A DNA stretch of 64,000 nt from Asterochloris sp. CNOR1 (taxonomy: Eukaryota; Chlorophyta; Trebouxiophyceae; Trebouxiales; Trebouxiaceae). The translations under genes and the position numbers were made by a program. The notes under the pieces are model-generated. The model was given only the letters and a program-made list of their open reading frames with translations. It was not told the DNA's origin and searched no databases. Location: positions 62,001-126,000 of the forward strand of contig OZ017748.1 in the NCBI GenBank assembly GCA_963969365.1, given 5' to 3'. This document shows, one piece after another, positions 34,201 through 45,179 of this stretch; the stretch's first letter is position 1; the number at the start of each line of letters is the position of its first letter.

Positions 34201-37200
34201 AGAGCACGCAGATGCCCCTTTCCCCCAGCTCGGACCAGCCGCATACTCAGTGAGTGAGTGTGTGAGCACCCAGGATCTGTGGCACACGCAGAGGGGCGAG
34301 GTTCAGGTCTCGTGTTGCCTAGCACATGGTTCAGCAGTGGTTGTCCTGACTAAGGCAGAGCTGCTATCTGATTTCAGAGCAGTGGCTCAACTGTATGGTG
34401 TAGCAATTTGGAGACTGCTGCACATCCGGTTTTGCATTGGCCTTGAGACAGTGTCTGTCGGCAGAAAGGTCCCTCACTCCTGCTTCTCACAGGTGCAGGG
34501 TGCAGCCGCGTCTCTAGTCTGATTTATGATATGCTGTGGTGGTGTGCAGGAGTAGTGCTGCGTGCCTCACAGTGCGCACTACTTGTGCCGCCCACTCAAA
34601 ACCCTAGATTTTGGGTGCAGCAAGCGAAGTGTTTTGCTGCGGCTGCCTGCAGCCTCTCTGACACCGCTTCGTCTCATCGTCCAAGTCTTGAGATGTGGTC
34701 CTGTGCAGGTGCTCTGTGACAGCTACACAGTGGACCTGCCATGCAGCTGGGCTACGCATACGTCACATATGCATACATACACATTCCCATGTGCTCCCTT
34801 GCAGGTGCGCTGCGAAAGCGACCCGGTGCACTGGTTGTGCCATGTCAGCGATGAGGCTGCCCGCCGCCTGGGGGACTTGCAACGCTCAGCAGAGGAGGCG
34901 GGCCTGGACTTACAGCTGCCCCAAACGCTGCACAGGTGAGACAGGGCGGCAGATTGTCTCAGTCAAATGCCAGCCTCTATTGGGACTTTCTCAGTAATCT
35001 AGGCTTAGACAACAAGGTATCCTGCTGGGACCACCAGCACTTGCTGAAACCTCACCCGTGAATGACCGTCTACAAACCTGTTACATTGGCATGATGATCA
35101 GGAGGTTGCCTTTCCAGCAGCTGAGGCTCAACATCTGTTGCCTGGGCTGCAGGGTTTTGACTGTGCGTGAGTTTGTGCAGCTGGCGTGGCACGCGGCTGG
35201 CTACCCTCACATGCAGCAGCGGCTGCAGCCGCTGCTGGGCTTGACGCAGGGGAGGTGGGATGCCGCCTGCCAGCATGCCAAGGCAGCAGTACAGGTGGGC
35301 AGGCTTTGGTGACTTTGGCAGGGCACCTTTTAGATTACATCTTGCCAGGTCTGTATGGCATGGCATGGCTGCTGCTCGGACTACCTGAGCACCACCAGCC
35401 TCTAGATCCGTGCAGAAGCAGGCTTATTTGGTCCCTCAAATATGGGCCTGCAATGGAATTGCTGCCCGCCACGCCTGGAGCGCCAGGCGTGGGAAGACCT
35501 GGACCTGGGCCTTCTCCTCGTTATCTTTAGCAACAGTCAGCATCAGGGAGCCACCTCAGGCTGCTGAGCCCCTGCTGGGCATTTGGCACAGGGGTGTTTG
35601 TGCCAAACGCCCAGCAGGGGCTTAGCAGCCTGAGGTGGCTCCCTGATGCTGACAGCTCAGCTAACTGCAGACACGCCGAGACATGGCACAGTCACCACCC
35701 TTCTGTGCAGGCCCCTGAACCTCACATTCTACCTTGCAAGCCATTCCATCTGGCTCTGTCTCACGGAGCTCCAGAGGGACCACCGCATGCGTGCCTGGTA
35801 GATGCAAGCACACCTGATCAGATCGGACATCTGCTGTGGTGTGTCTCTTATTCTTCCCACCTGTACTGCAGGCGGACCACCGCATGCGCGCCTGGTACCG
35901 GTCAGACATGAGCCTAGGTCTGCTGTACGAATGCCACCGGGGGGCGGTCCGCCCTGACAGTCCACGAGCTCTGGTGCAGAACCGCAAACATGAGGGAGCA
36001 GACTTCATGGAGGTCATCCCCATTGGGGACGGGAGCCAGCTGCCCTTGCAGCCGCCCGAGGTGAGAGGGCTGCCCACTCAAAGGCCAAGATGCTGCCTGC
36101 TGCGCAACCGCCCCTCAGGTCCTTCTGCCCCCAGCTAAAGATGTGGTATTGCATTTGTAAAGAGGAGGCCAGTCCTTGCTTTACAAAGTCTGGCAGAGAG
36201 GACAAAAGCGCATGCAACACTTGGTGGTTGGTGGTTGCTTCGCATCGACCACCAACCAGCAAATGTTGGTTTACATTGTCACTGTGCACACCACCACAGC
36301 CTGCTGCCTCTGGTGCAGAATCGCTGCCTGTGACGTTGTGGGGGTCATTTTCAGTGGACTGGGGAGCCAGCTGCTCCTGATTGGAGGGCAGCTAGCTCAA
36401 TGGCCAAGGGCCTGGCTGCTGAGTAGCAGAGACGGCCCCATGGAGTCACTCTGTTGGGGAGGGGCCAGCAGCCGCTACAGCTGCAAGGGGTGATCATACC
36501 AGCATTTAGGGGGATCAGACTAGGGCTTCGATAAGCACCAAGCTGATCACTGCTGGTTGGGGGTGGTCCTCCAGGCAGGTGTCACACTGGCTAGCTGGTG
36601 AGAGCCTGGAAGCAGACTGCCTGTGTCAGGACATGGTGCAGAGCTGCTGACGCAGCTTGTTCCCAAGCCCAGGGAGTTGCCAGCGTCTGCTGAATGGCAA
36701 GGCTGGTACTGCAGGGTCGGGCACACTGCGCCGCATTTGTAGCAGCTCCGGCCAACGGGGCTGGATGGGTTGATCTCAGACAACATGGAGACCAGTCTCA
36801 GGGGGCATGGGAGCCAGCTGCTTGATGGGGTAGCAGGACCTGTCATTGTGCATGTCTCTCAGCAGCTCACATGCCTGCCTGCAGTTTCAGAGCGTGTGCG
36901 ATCAGGCCGTGGAGTGTTGGTGGGAGGATGATCACCCTGGATGGGCGATCTTCTCGCTGGGCGGGCAGCACTTTGAGACGCTGGGCCAGATCATTGCCTT
37001 TGGCCGAGACGGGGGCAGGAGCGGCATGGACAACCCTGTGGTGAGGCTGCCTGCTGCGGAGAGCAGGCACCCGCTCCTTTGGAAAGCACATGTCACCAGC
37101 TCACACTACCATCTAATCCTGCAGCCAACGGGAGGGCAGGGCAGCAATACTGAACTGTGGGAGCTGCCTTGTTCTCACATCTTGTGGCTGGGGGCAGATG

Positions 37201-38739
37201 GTGCCTTCATCAAGCAGCCTGGACTTGAAACAGATGTGCAGTGAGCTCTGGGGACCATTGGCAGATGTGGGTGTCTGCAGCTTGCCTGGGCTGGGCACTG
37301 CACAGTGCTGTGTGCTAGGACTTGTGTCTCTGCCCCTTGTGCATCTGAGCTCTGCGGCGAGGACCACTTATAAAATGATGGCTGTCTGCAGCAGGCCTCA
37401 GTTGCTTGCTGCAGCGTACGATATGCATACAGTCTGTCTCTGCCCTTGGTGCATCTGTATTGCTTGACATGCAAGTGCTGCATGAGGCTCCCAGATGCAG
37501 CAGCAACGTGCATGCCTGTGTGACATGCATTCAAATTGATGTTTGACCACTCACCTGCACCTCTATCAGCAGCCGTCAGCTTTGCATGCTACTGGCAAGC
37601 CACCCATTCCCTGCAGCATCCAGGCATATGCAGCCAGCCAAGGTGCCTACCTCACACAAACACATTCACTGAGTCTGCTTGGGCTGCAGAGCGACAACGT
37701 ACAGTACCCCCAACTCCCTGACTCTTTTGATGTGGACGACCCTGACCAGGCGGGCGTTGCGCATCCCGGTGAGTGGTTGCATGGCTCTGCCAACGCCTGG
37801 CCTGCCATGTGGTGTACCTTTTCAGGGGCTGGGCGGTTGCACAGTGGCCTTAAGCCTGCACGTGTGCTGGAGGGCTGCACATGTAGGTGAGCAAGCTGTG
37901 TGCCAGAAGATTGCTCAGCGGACCGCAGTGGCAAGGAAGGCTGATGATGCTGACAATGGGTGTGGTCCTCAGTAGGATCAAAGAGCAAATCACCTGTTTC
38001 TTGAAATTTCCTACCCACTATACCTATGGCACAGAAACCAAGAGGGCCGTCCATCTAGGTCGTTGTCAGGGACAGCCTGCACATAGGCTGCACGATTCCA
38101 GCTGCTGTCGTGCTGGCCGTGATTGCTGCCAGGTTGAGGGTGGCTGGGTATCTGCATACACCGCACTGTGGATGCTCTGCAGTCAGCCGGTGATTTGCAC
38201 CAGCAGCAGTCCAGAGGGCCTGTCTGTTTACCGTGCACCAATCTCCCATTAATACACAGGAGACAGGCTCTTGTAGTGTCTCTCCAGAACCAGTTGCCCA
38301 TTCAAAATCAGGAGACAGGTCCTGTCTTTGGTGTCCCCGCTACCAACTGCCTATCAGCATCTAAGGAAGAGGTTGGGCAGCTCAGAGGGACGACACTCAC
38401 AGTGTCTTACAAGCAGGCAGCGCAGTCGTATGGGGCTGACACGCTGTTGCTGTGCTCAAAAACATTGCCCTGAGAGTGTCAACTTTGGCCACCTGCTGTG
38501 CAGCTGAACCCTGACCGTCTGCCTTGCAGATGCCGTGCTTGTGTGGCGGCTCCAATGCTGTGGCTGTGTTCAGTCGTCCTGCATGGCAGGGCCACCCCCT
38601 CTGGCTGCTTTGCAGGTGTACCCTCAGCAGCCACCTCGCAGACGGCACGCTTGTATGGCGGCCTGGGCAATTTTGTCGCCGACTCCCCCACCCTGCCAGG
38701 GCGGGCGCCGGGCCCTGCCGCCGGCCGCATGATGTCTGC

Positions 38740-38805
<66 letters not shown>

Positions 38806-41800
38806 CAACAATGCTCTCATACAGCAGGTGCTGGCAGGCTTCCAGGTGAGCTGGGCACCCTCCGAGTGCTCTGCCTGGCCCAAACTTGAGGGGCCAGGGA
38901 GCCTGCTTCTGCATGCTCAGAGGCTGGTGTTGCTCAGGGGTCTGAGCAGCATGCATGCTGCCTTGACATGCTCAAGGGCAGCTCTGCTGCCGGGCAGCAG
39001 CTGCTACCACCCTATGCCTCCTGCCAAACCCCTTTAGGATTTGGTCTCCTCCCTGCTGCCGGCATGCCACTCTGTGTTTTCCAGGCATCCCTGCAGGCTC
39101 TGCACAGCAGCAGTGCACTGTCTGGGAACGCCTGCTGCCAGCCTGCCCGTCTGTGTGTCACCAGGCATACCTGCAGGCTCTACACAGCAGCAGTGCTCTG
39201 TCTCAGAATGTGTGCTTGCCCCCAGGCGCAGCCATGCCAGCCGGTGCCCCTGGGTGAACCCTGCAGGGTTTTGCGCAGCAGCCAGGGCCTCTGCAGACGC
39301 AGCGCCTGCCAGCACAGGCTTAAATTTTGATGGGTTCTGTGACAGAACCTGCCTGCCAGCACGCGCAGGTGCAGCGCCTGCGCGCCATGCCCAAAGTATG
39401 TCCCTGGTTGGAACCCTGCAGGGGTTTTCGCAGCAGCCAGGACCTCTGCGCACGCAGCGCCTGCCGGCGCATGGCTTTGAGTTCGACGGGTCCAACAACA
39501 GCTCCGGCAGCGCAGGACAGCCGTCGCCCTCAGTGACCCGCTCTGGCAGCGCCGCTCCGGCGGGGGCGGGGCCCCTCAACCCTTTTGAGGCGGTCTCAGA
39601 CAAGCCCTTCCAGGTCAGTTGACCAGGACATGCCACCTGAGGGCGCCCAGATCCACCGGGGCAGGCTGTGCTGCTCCTGTCTGGCTTCACTGCTGCCAGT
39701 GGTGTGTGCAGCAGTGGTGCGGCACTTCGGCTTCCCGCCTGCAAGTGCTGGGCGCAGCAGTGTGCTGCGTTGAAAACTGCATGCTACCGCCCACATAAGC
39801 AGTTGGTTTTGCGCCCCAGGGCTACATCGACCACTGCCCTTGCTTGGCGGCCTGAAGGCCACGTCCAATTAGTTGCTGAAGGCGTGCAGTGTGTTGGTTG
39901 TTGCCTCCTAGGAACAGATAGGGGGTCTTTGGCTTTGCTGGACACGCCGGCCAGTCAGGCTTGCCAACCATGACATCTGCAGCTGTGTGTCCCACATGTT
40001 CCTTACCTGAAGCGTGGGGCATGTTGCCAATGGAGACTATGCTGCAGCAGTTTAAGGGCCCTCTTGACTGCTCAGAATGTGAATTCCTGTCTGCAGTGCA
40101 GAGCCACGTGCAGCAGTGCCGATTTAGATCTGGGCTGCTTGACCATGCAGGTTCCTGCTGCAGCAGTGCTTGAGGGTCCTCTGACCGTTGTGCATGTTGC
40201 TGCAGCAGTATATGGATACTGCCCATGCAGGGCAGTGCTGCAGCAGTGCTGCAGGGCTTCTGAAGTGCTCTGGCTGTTGAACCTGTTGCTGTGCAGGGCC
40301 ACGCTGCTCCCAAAGCTGTGCTGCAGCAGTGCTGCAGGGCCTTCAACCTGCTCTGGATGTCTGATTCTGTTGTGCAGGGCCACGCTGGAGCTGTGCCCAC
40401 CCAGGTCCCCAACGATCGCAAGCCACCGGAGACACGCGAAAACTCGAGCGCCCTCTGGGGTCAGGTCCTGGGCACCCTAGGGGTGCCGCCAGACCCTGGC
40501 AGCAACATGGTGAGCAACCAGGCGGCGACTGTGTGTTGCTGTCACTTTGCAGTGCACTGAAGTCATGACAGGGGATGGTGGCAGACCCTGGTAACACCGT
40601 GGTGACAGTGCAAGTCTTGTGGCTGTATGCTGTGTGCAGCCTGGTGTGCATTGCATTGAGAGGAGACCTGGAGGACATCGTACCTTCTGAGGCAGCGCCT
40701 GTCTTGTGAAAATTTGTGACACAACAGTATGGCCGTGTATGACGTTCCAAGGCTGGCACTGTAGCTAGCCGCTGTTCTGCTTCCCTTGACCGCAGCAAGT
40801 TTGGCTTGCTGCTGCTGCGCCAGTTGCGGTGGGCTGCCCATAGCCATGTCTCAGGCGCCTTTCTGGGCCGCTTGCTGCTGAGCTGCCACCAGGCCGCCTA
40901 CCTCTGTCTAATGCTGCAGGCTGGGTGCTGCAGCCCCTGCTGCCCCTCAAGTAAGTCCTATCCCTAACTCACAGCAGGACATGCAGCATGCCCTGGTATT
41001 CCCTTGCATGCGTGCTTGGGGTGCAGGCTGGTCCTCTAGTGGCCACGTATGATGCTTGACACAGTCAGCTGTGCTGCAGGCAGGGATTCTGCAGCCTCTG
41101 CTGTCTCTCAACACGCTGGTCAAGATGGGCAGCCTGGGAAGTGTGGGCCTACCCAGCGAGCTGCCAAACCTGGCGTCCTTCCCCCCGGACACTCAGGGGA
41201 TGGGCGGAGAGGGGCTTATGCAGCAGGAGCCGGGCTTGGCAGGTGAGTGCAGCAGTCAGTGGAGGGGACTGCTCGTGGGGCAGAATGCTTGATGCTGCAT
41301 CTATTCCCCTGATCATACAGGGGTTCGGCAGCAAGGGGCTGGTGCAGCATGAGCAGAGACTGGCAGGTGGGCGTAGGAGTGACATCAGATGTTGTGGGTG
41401 GTGCACAGAAGTGAGGCCTGATGAAGCAGGAGCTGGATTGGCTCTGCTGAAGGCAGGCATGGGGTGTGCTTTAATCAGCAGGAGCAGGGCTGGACAGGTG
41501 GATGCTGTGAGACCAGATGCATGTTTTGCCCACAAATCTGGAGGTGGTTGCCCACTTTTCCAGATCAAGGCAACATTACGAATTGACGCCTAGGGATTTG
41601 AGGTCAGGCCCTGAAGCACAAGAAGCAGCGCTTGGCAGATGAGCGTACCCAGAGGGGTTGAGAGCGAGTGCCTCATGCAAAATTGGGGCCAGATAGGGAC
41701 TTGTGTTGCAGCATGTGAGGTGTCTCTGCTGTGAAACTCTCTGCTGAATCTGCACAGGCGAGGCAGCCCAGCCAGCACAGACCTGGCTGCACCAGGTGTC

Positions 41801-44533
41801 TGCTGATGGATGGTCAACAGAGATGCATCGCAAGCCAGCTGCTTGGCTGGTTGCAAAGCTGGCGCTCCCCAGCTCTGGCATCTATGACCATGCTTGACCT
41901 AGAAGCCTTCTCCTGCTGAAGCAAAGCTCTTGTTGTGCACAGATCTGGAGGTGCTGAAGGACGAGCGCTCTGCTGTAAAGCAGCATAGTGCAGCTTCGCT
42001 CGATGCCCTGATGCTGGAAATCACAGCCCTGACAAAGCCACGTCCTGTGTTTTGCACAGTTGCTGGAGGGCAAGCCCCAGTCCCTTGACCTCTGCTCGCT
42101 TGCCAATTGACCTTGTCTCCATTGCTAAGGCTGCTGCAGAGCTGCTGGAGGGGGAGCACTCCTCCCCAACTCTGGAGGACCTTTTAAACACTGCAAGCAG
42201 GTGGACAATGTCGCCACAGAACTGATGCCATTATGACCTGTGCCTGCAGAGCTGCTGAAGGGCAAGCACTCCTCCGTGCTGAAAGGCAAGCACTCCTCCT
42301 TGCTGCAGCTTGAGCACATCACAGCCAGCAGGTTGACGATGTCGCCACAGCACTGATGCCATCGCAATGTGTGCCTGCAGAGCTGCTGAAGGGCAAGCAC
42401 TCCTCCTCGCTGCAGCTGGAGGACATCCTCTTCAACAGCCCCCGCGCGCTGGCCGCCACGCCTGGGGAGGGCAGTGGGGCAGCAGGAGCTGCAGATGGCC
42501 CTTCCGGAAGTCACCACCCCCCAGCCAGCAGCAACGGGGTCATGCAAAGGGAGGGGCAGCCAGGTGCGCATGCAAGGCCTGTGTCTCATGCACTCGACCC
42601 CGCAGTAGTAGACACCAGGGACCATAGAACAGGCGGAAGTGCAAGCAGACAGAAAGGAGAGCAAGATTCCCCTGCAGTGGGAGAGCAGGAGCTGCAGCTC
42701 ACCCCTCTGGGAGCTGGCAGCCCCACAGCTCCCAAAAACAGGGTGATGCAGAAAGGTCCATCTGACCTCTAGAGAAAACTTCACTCTTATGAGGTGTGGC
42801 AGGGGCAGCCCTTTGCTGTGGCAGCCCCAACCTAATTACCTGTATTCAGCCCTGGTGGCTGGTGGTGGTCTCTTGTGGGGTCAAGGCCCCAGCCCAATCA
42901 TCAGTATCCAGCACCGGTGGTTACTTGTGCAATTCTTTGGCAGCAAGGCCCCAATTCAACAACCAGTATTCAGCTCTGGTGGCATGCGGTGCTATGCTGT
43001 GCCGTCAAGGCCTCAAGCCAACCTCTGGCTGGCAGCTACGAGTGGGGCCAGGCAAACACCAGGCAGACAAGGCTGCACTCACTTGCTGCTGGTGTGCACG
43101 CTGCTGTGCACTGCCTTCAAGCCCGCACAAACAGTCCGGCACATTGTTTACATTGCGTCAGGCAGCCTCAGCCCTCATGCGTGGACCCTGCATCTTGGCC
43201 ACACTCTCCATGCCTTCATTGTGTGCTCCATCTCCCTGACACTTTGATGTAGGGCCCACTGCATCATGTGATGGGCGCCCAGGAGGGCCACAGCCAGGTG
43301 CAAGAACTCCTGCAAGGGGTTTCTCTCTCACTTCGTGGGCCGGTCACCTGCCATCAAACCCGCACATGGAACCCGGCGGATGCATTTCACTTCGTCAGGC
43401 AGCCTCAGCCCCCATGCGCGGACCCCCCATTGTGGCCTTGACCTCCACGCCCTAGTTGATTGCTCAGATGTCAATATAGGGCCCACTGCTTCATGTGAGG
43501 CCCAGGAGGACTACAGTCATGCACAGGTATTTTTGCAATGGGTGAGTGGCCCTGCTTTACTGTGTGGTCCATCTGCAGCTTGTTGTGACCCTGAAACATA
43601 CAACTTACAACTCAACCCAATACACCTTGACAGCCATGTCTTGCCTGGCTGCAGGTGCCATTCACCCCCTGACTCAGCTGCCACACCCTGAACCCTTCTG
43701 AAGCCTGAACACCTTCCCAGCCATCTCATGTGCCTGGCTGCAGGTGTTGCTCAACTCCTGACTCACCTGCCACAGCAGGGGCCTGCAGGCGGCGAGCAGC
43801 AGCAGGCAGCGGAAGCCCCTCAGGCTGAGGCGCTCCAGCAGCCAGGAACCTCTGCCAGCCCCCACCCCTCTGGCCGCGGCTTTGCCAGCCCCCAGCCCCC
43901 TGCTGGAGGTAAGTGGCTTGCACTACTTGTTGTGACTCGGCAAAATTTGCGTCATTTGGAATGCAGATATGCATGTACTTAAGGTGACTTTTCATGCACA
44001 TGTGGACAGCTTTGAAGTCACTGTCCTGGGTCTATCGTAAGGCGCCTGTGGTAGATAACCCAGGTTACTCGGCTCGCAATGCTTCTCATCCGGGCTTCAA
44101 AGATGGGGTTGTGAGAGGGCTGCAGCCAGCAGCCCAGGTCGCTAAGCGCATGCTCCCTGTCACCGGAAAGAAACAAAACACAGTTGTCATAGGGGGTGTG
44201 GGTGTCTGGGCTGAACTCCAAGAGCACCAAGCAAGGATGCGGACGGAAATGGCACAGGTCGCCACACAAGCTGCCTCTGTTGCAGGGGCCCCTGCAGAGG
44301 CTGCGGCTGCCCCAGCGCCTGCTGGCAGGGCCAGCCCTGCGGTCCAGGTTCCAGGCAGCGCCCAGAGCGGCGGTGCTGACGGTGGGCCGCAGCTGGAGGG
44401 GAGCGCTGCGGCCGGGCAGAAGCGCAAAGGGACGCCTGCTGCCAGTGACGGGGTGGGCGAGCCCCTCGCGCAGCGACCCAGGCAGGGCAGTCCTGCTGGT
44501 GGGAGTGCGCAGGCCGCATCAGATGAGCCCTGA
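31206..44533 (+). CDS. CBP60-like (calmodulin-binding-protein-60-type) protein with Cys cluster and polyQ
   Basis: Well-placed exons: 31206-31417, about 31868-32162, 33002-33171, 33812-33986, 34805-34935, 35154-35294, 35872-36060, 36885-37040, 37690-37768, 38616-38845, 39422-39613, 40378-40509, 41080-41242, 42381-42563, about 43779-43912 and about 44289-44533. The N-part has C-x4-C-x2-C-x7-C (HLACNHGACTLCKHNPAKRC), probably zinc-binding. The middle follows plant CBP60 order: an Ig-like region (TFRLVVRVTAEDG ... VRPAVSEKFQV), then VLTVREFVQLAWHAAG and W-D-A-A-C-Q-H-A-K-A, then RMRAWYRSDMSLGLLYE, then a segment ending C-D-Q-A-V-E-C-W-W (like CBP60 'VKKAYDNW'). The C-part is low complexity with 22 Gln, N-N-N, Pro/Ala/Ser-rich runs and a basic GQKRKG. 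Plant CBP60s are nuclear, DNA-binding and calmodulin-linked. The likeness is by pattern and is distant. The joins at 31417/31868 and 42563/43779 are unsolved. Confidence 0.55.
32133..32345. repeat. ~67-bp repeat, three copies, of an exon 3' edge with its donor
   Basis: The exon end TTTCAGGAGCCCCTAGTGGG... plus following intron (GTGAGCATGTGCCACAAGGG...) is repeated at about 32200 and 32268. The second and third copies have lost the GT at the donor position. Confidence 0.85.
35536..35653. repeat. Long near-perfect hairpin: 55-nt arms, 8-nt loop
   Basis: The left arm 35536-35590 (starting GTCAGCATCAGGGAGCCACC) is complementary to the right arm 35599-35653, with only two mismatches (one G:T-type position near each arm's middle). 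The loop is ggggtgtt at 35591-35598. It lies inside the intron 35295-35871 of the CBP60-like gene, away from both splice sites. It could be a foldback or MITE remnant, or an RNA precursor (miRNA/siRNA hairpin). Function is unknown. Confidence 0.95.
35772..35900. repeat. Ghost copy of the next exon's start in the intron
   Basis: GGACCACCGCATGCGTGCCTGGTA at about 35776 mirrors the real exon start at 35872 (GCGGACCACCGCATGCGCGC...). The copy reads into a stop after C-L-V, so it is not a working exon. Confidence 0.8.
38741..38803 (+). repeat. (CAG)21 trinucleotide repeat coding polyglutamine
   Basis: Twenty-one uninterrupted CAG codons within the exon 38616-38845 of the CBP60-like gene, preceded by M-M-S-A and followed by three Asn codons. 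The lack of interruptions makes length variation likely. Confidence 0.98.
39230..39495. repeat. Duplicated exon (real ~39422, upstream decayed copy ~39262)
   Basis: GAACCCTGCAGGGTTTTGCG and the following ~75 bp at 39255-39335 match the acceptor and start of the exon at 39422 (G-F-S-Q-Q-P-G-P-L-R-T-Q-R-L-P-A). The upstream copy reads G-F-A-Q-Q-P-G-P-L-Q-T-Q-R-L-P-A and then hits a stop. Confidence 0.8.
40285..40400. repeat. Duplicated acceptor and exon start
   Basis: CTGTGCAGGGCCACGCTG at about 40286 repeats the acceptor and first bases of the exon at 40378 (TTGTGCAG|GGCCACGCTGG...), in a stretch with several 'gctgcagcagtgctgcaggg' copies. Confidence 0.7.
40912..41500. repeat. Ghost copies on both sides of the exon 41080-41242
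   Basis: The exon start (A-G-I-L-Q-P-L-L-S-L-N) has an upstream copy at about 40915-40952 reading A-G-x-V-L-Q-P-L-L-P-L-K before GTAAGT. The exon end (Q-G-M-G-G-E-G-L-M-Q-Q-E-P-G-L-A|GTGAGT) has downstream copies at about 41318-41372 (Q-G-F-G-S-K-G-L-V-Q-H-E-Q-R-L-A|GTGGGC) and about 41430-41500 (...Q-Q-E-Q-G-W-T|GTGGAT). Confidence 0.75.
42130..42430. repeat. Triplicated exon start (E-L-L-K-G-K-H-S-S)
   Basis: Starts with TGCAGAGCTGCTGAAGGGCA-like sequence lie at about 42133, 42247 and 42377. All code E-L-L-x-G-x-H-S-S after a CAG acceptor. Only the last (42381) opens a long exon. Linker sequence 'gacaatgtcgccacagaactgatgcc' is also repeated, so the unit is acceptor, exon start and intron piece (~115-130 bp). 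Confidence 0.85.
42815..43025. repeat. ~75-bp repeat, three copies, intronic
   Basis: Three diverged copies share 'caaggcccc(a)gcccaa', 'cagtatccagc/tattcagc' and '(c)tggtggc' landmarks, in the long intron between 42563 and 43779. Confidence 0.7.
43118..43530. repeat. Diverged tandem duplication (~190 bp, ~235-bp spacing)
   Basis: About 43120-43310 and 43350-43525 align through TCAGGCAGCCTCAGCCC, 'gggcccactgc(a/t)tcatgtga' and 'gcccaggagg'. Each includes a possible TAG|GGCCCACTG acceptor, so one or both may hold a small exon of the CBP60-like gene. Confidence 0.65.
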
Positions 44534-45179
44534 GCTGCTGCAGTGCTGCCGATGTGACACAGCTGCGCCTGACAGCCAGCAGCTAACCGCACCCAGGATG
44601 GCACACCGCAGGCTGCAGTGTAGACCGGATAGATGCAGCACTCACAGCTTGCCCATTGGGTTCATGAACATACTCGCGACAAACCCATATAGCTCAGCAG
44701 GGCACTGGGCGCCACTGCTCAACTCTGTAGTCCAGCAGCAGAACCAACTTTGTCTCAGCGTGACAGGGTGAGATAAGAGCCACCATGGGCCCTGCCACGC
44801 TGCAACAGTGAACACGATGGTCTGCTTGGACCTCATGCCTCTACCGTACACTTACTCCTTCGGGGAGCCTGTCGCCACCGCAGGGCTCCCGAAGCTGTTC
44901 TGGCGGCATGCAGTTATTCATCCCCAACACCCTGTTCCTGACTGTCACCCTGCTCACTGTTGAGTTGTGGTCAAAGACTGTCCTGTTTATTCGTTCACTC
45001 TCCCTTGGCATTCACGTATCATGGTATGAGATACTCCTGAATTGTTGTTGTTCTGTCAGAAGATGTTGTGCACTGGGATTGAATCATAGCTCGTGTACTT
45101 CGTGAAGTTGATCAACAGACAAGAAGTAGGTCATAAATTGCTCCCACATCGAAGCTCATCATGTCGTGAGCTGACTAAC
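44534..45179. other. Intergenic spacer
   Basis: Contains the 3' flank of the CBP60-like gene and the presumed 5' UTR and promoter of the dehydrogenase gene. No RNA gene, repeat or credible exon seen. Confidence 0.5.

Noticed and set aside
36388-36470. tRNA-like stretch (TAGCTCAATGG fits an A box)
   Set aside because: No B box at a proper distance and no cloverleaf can be drawn.
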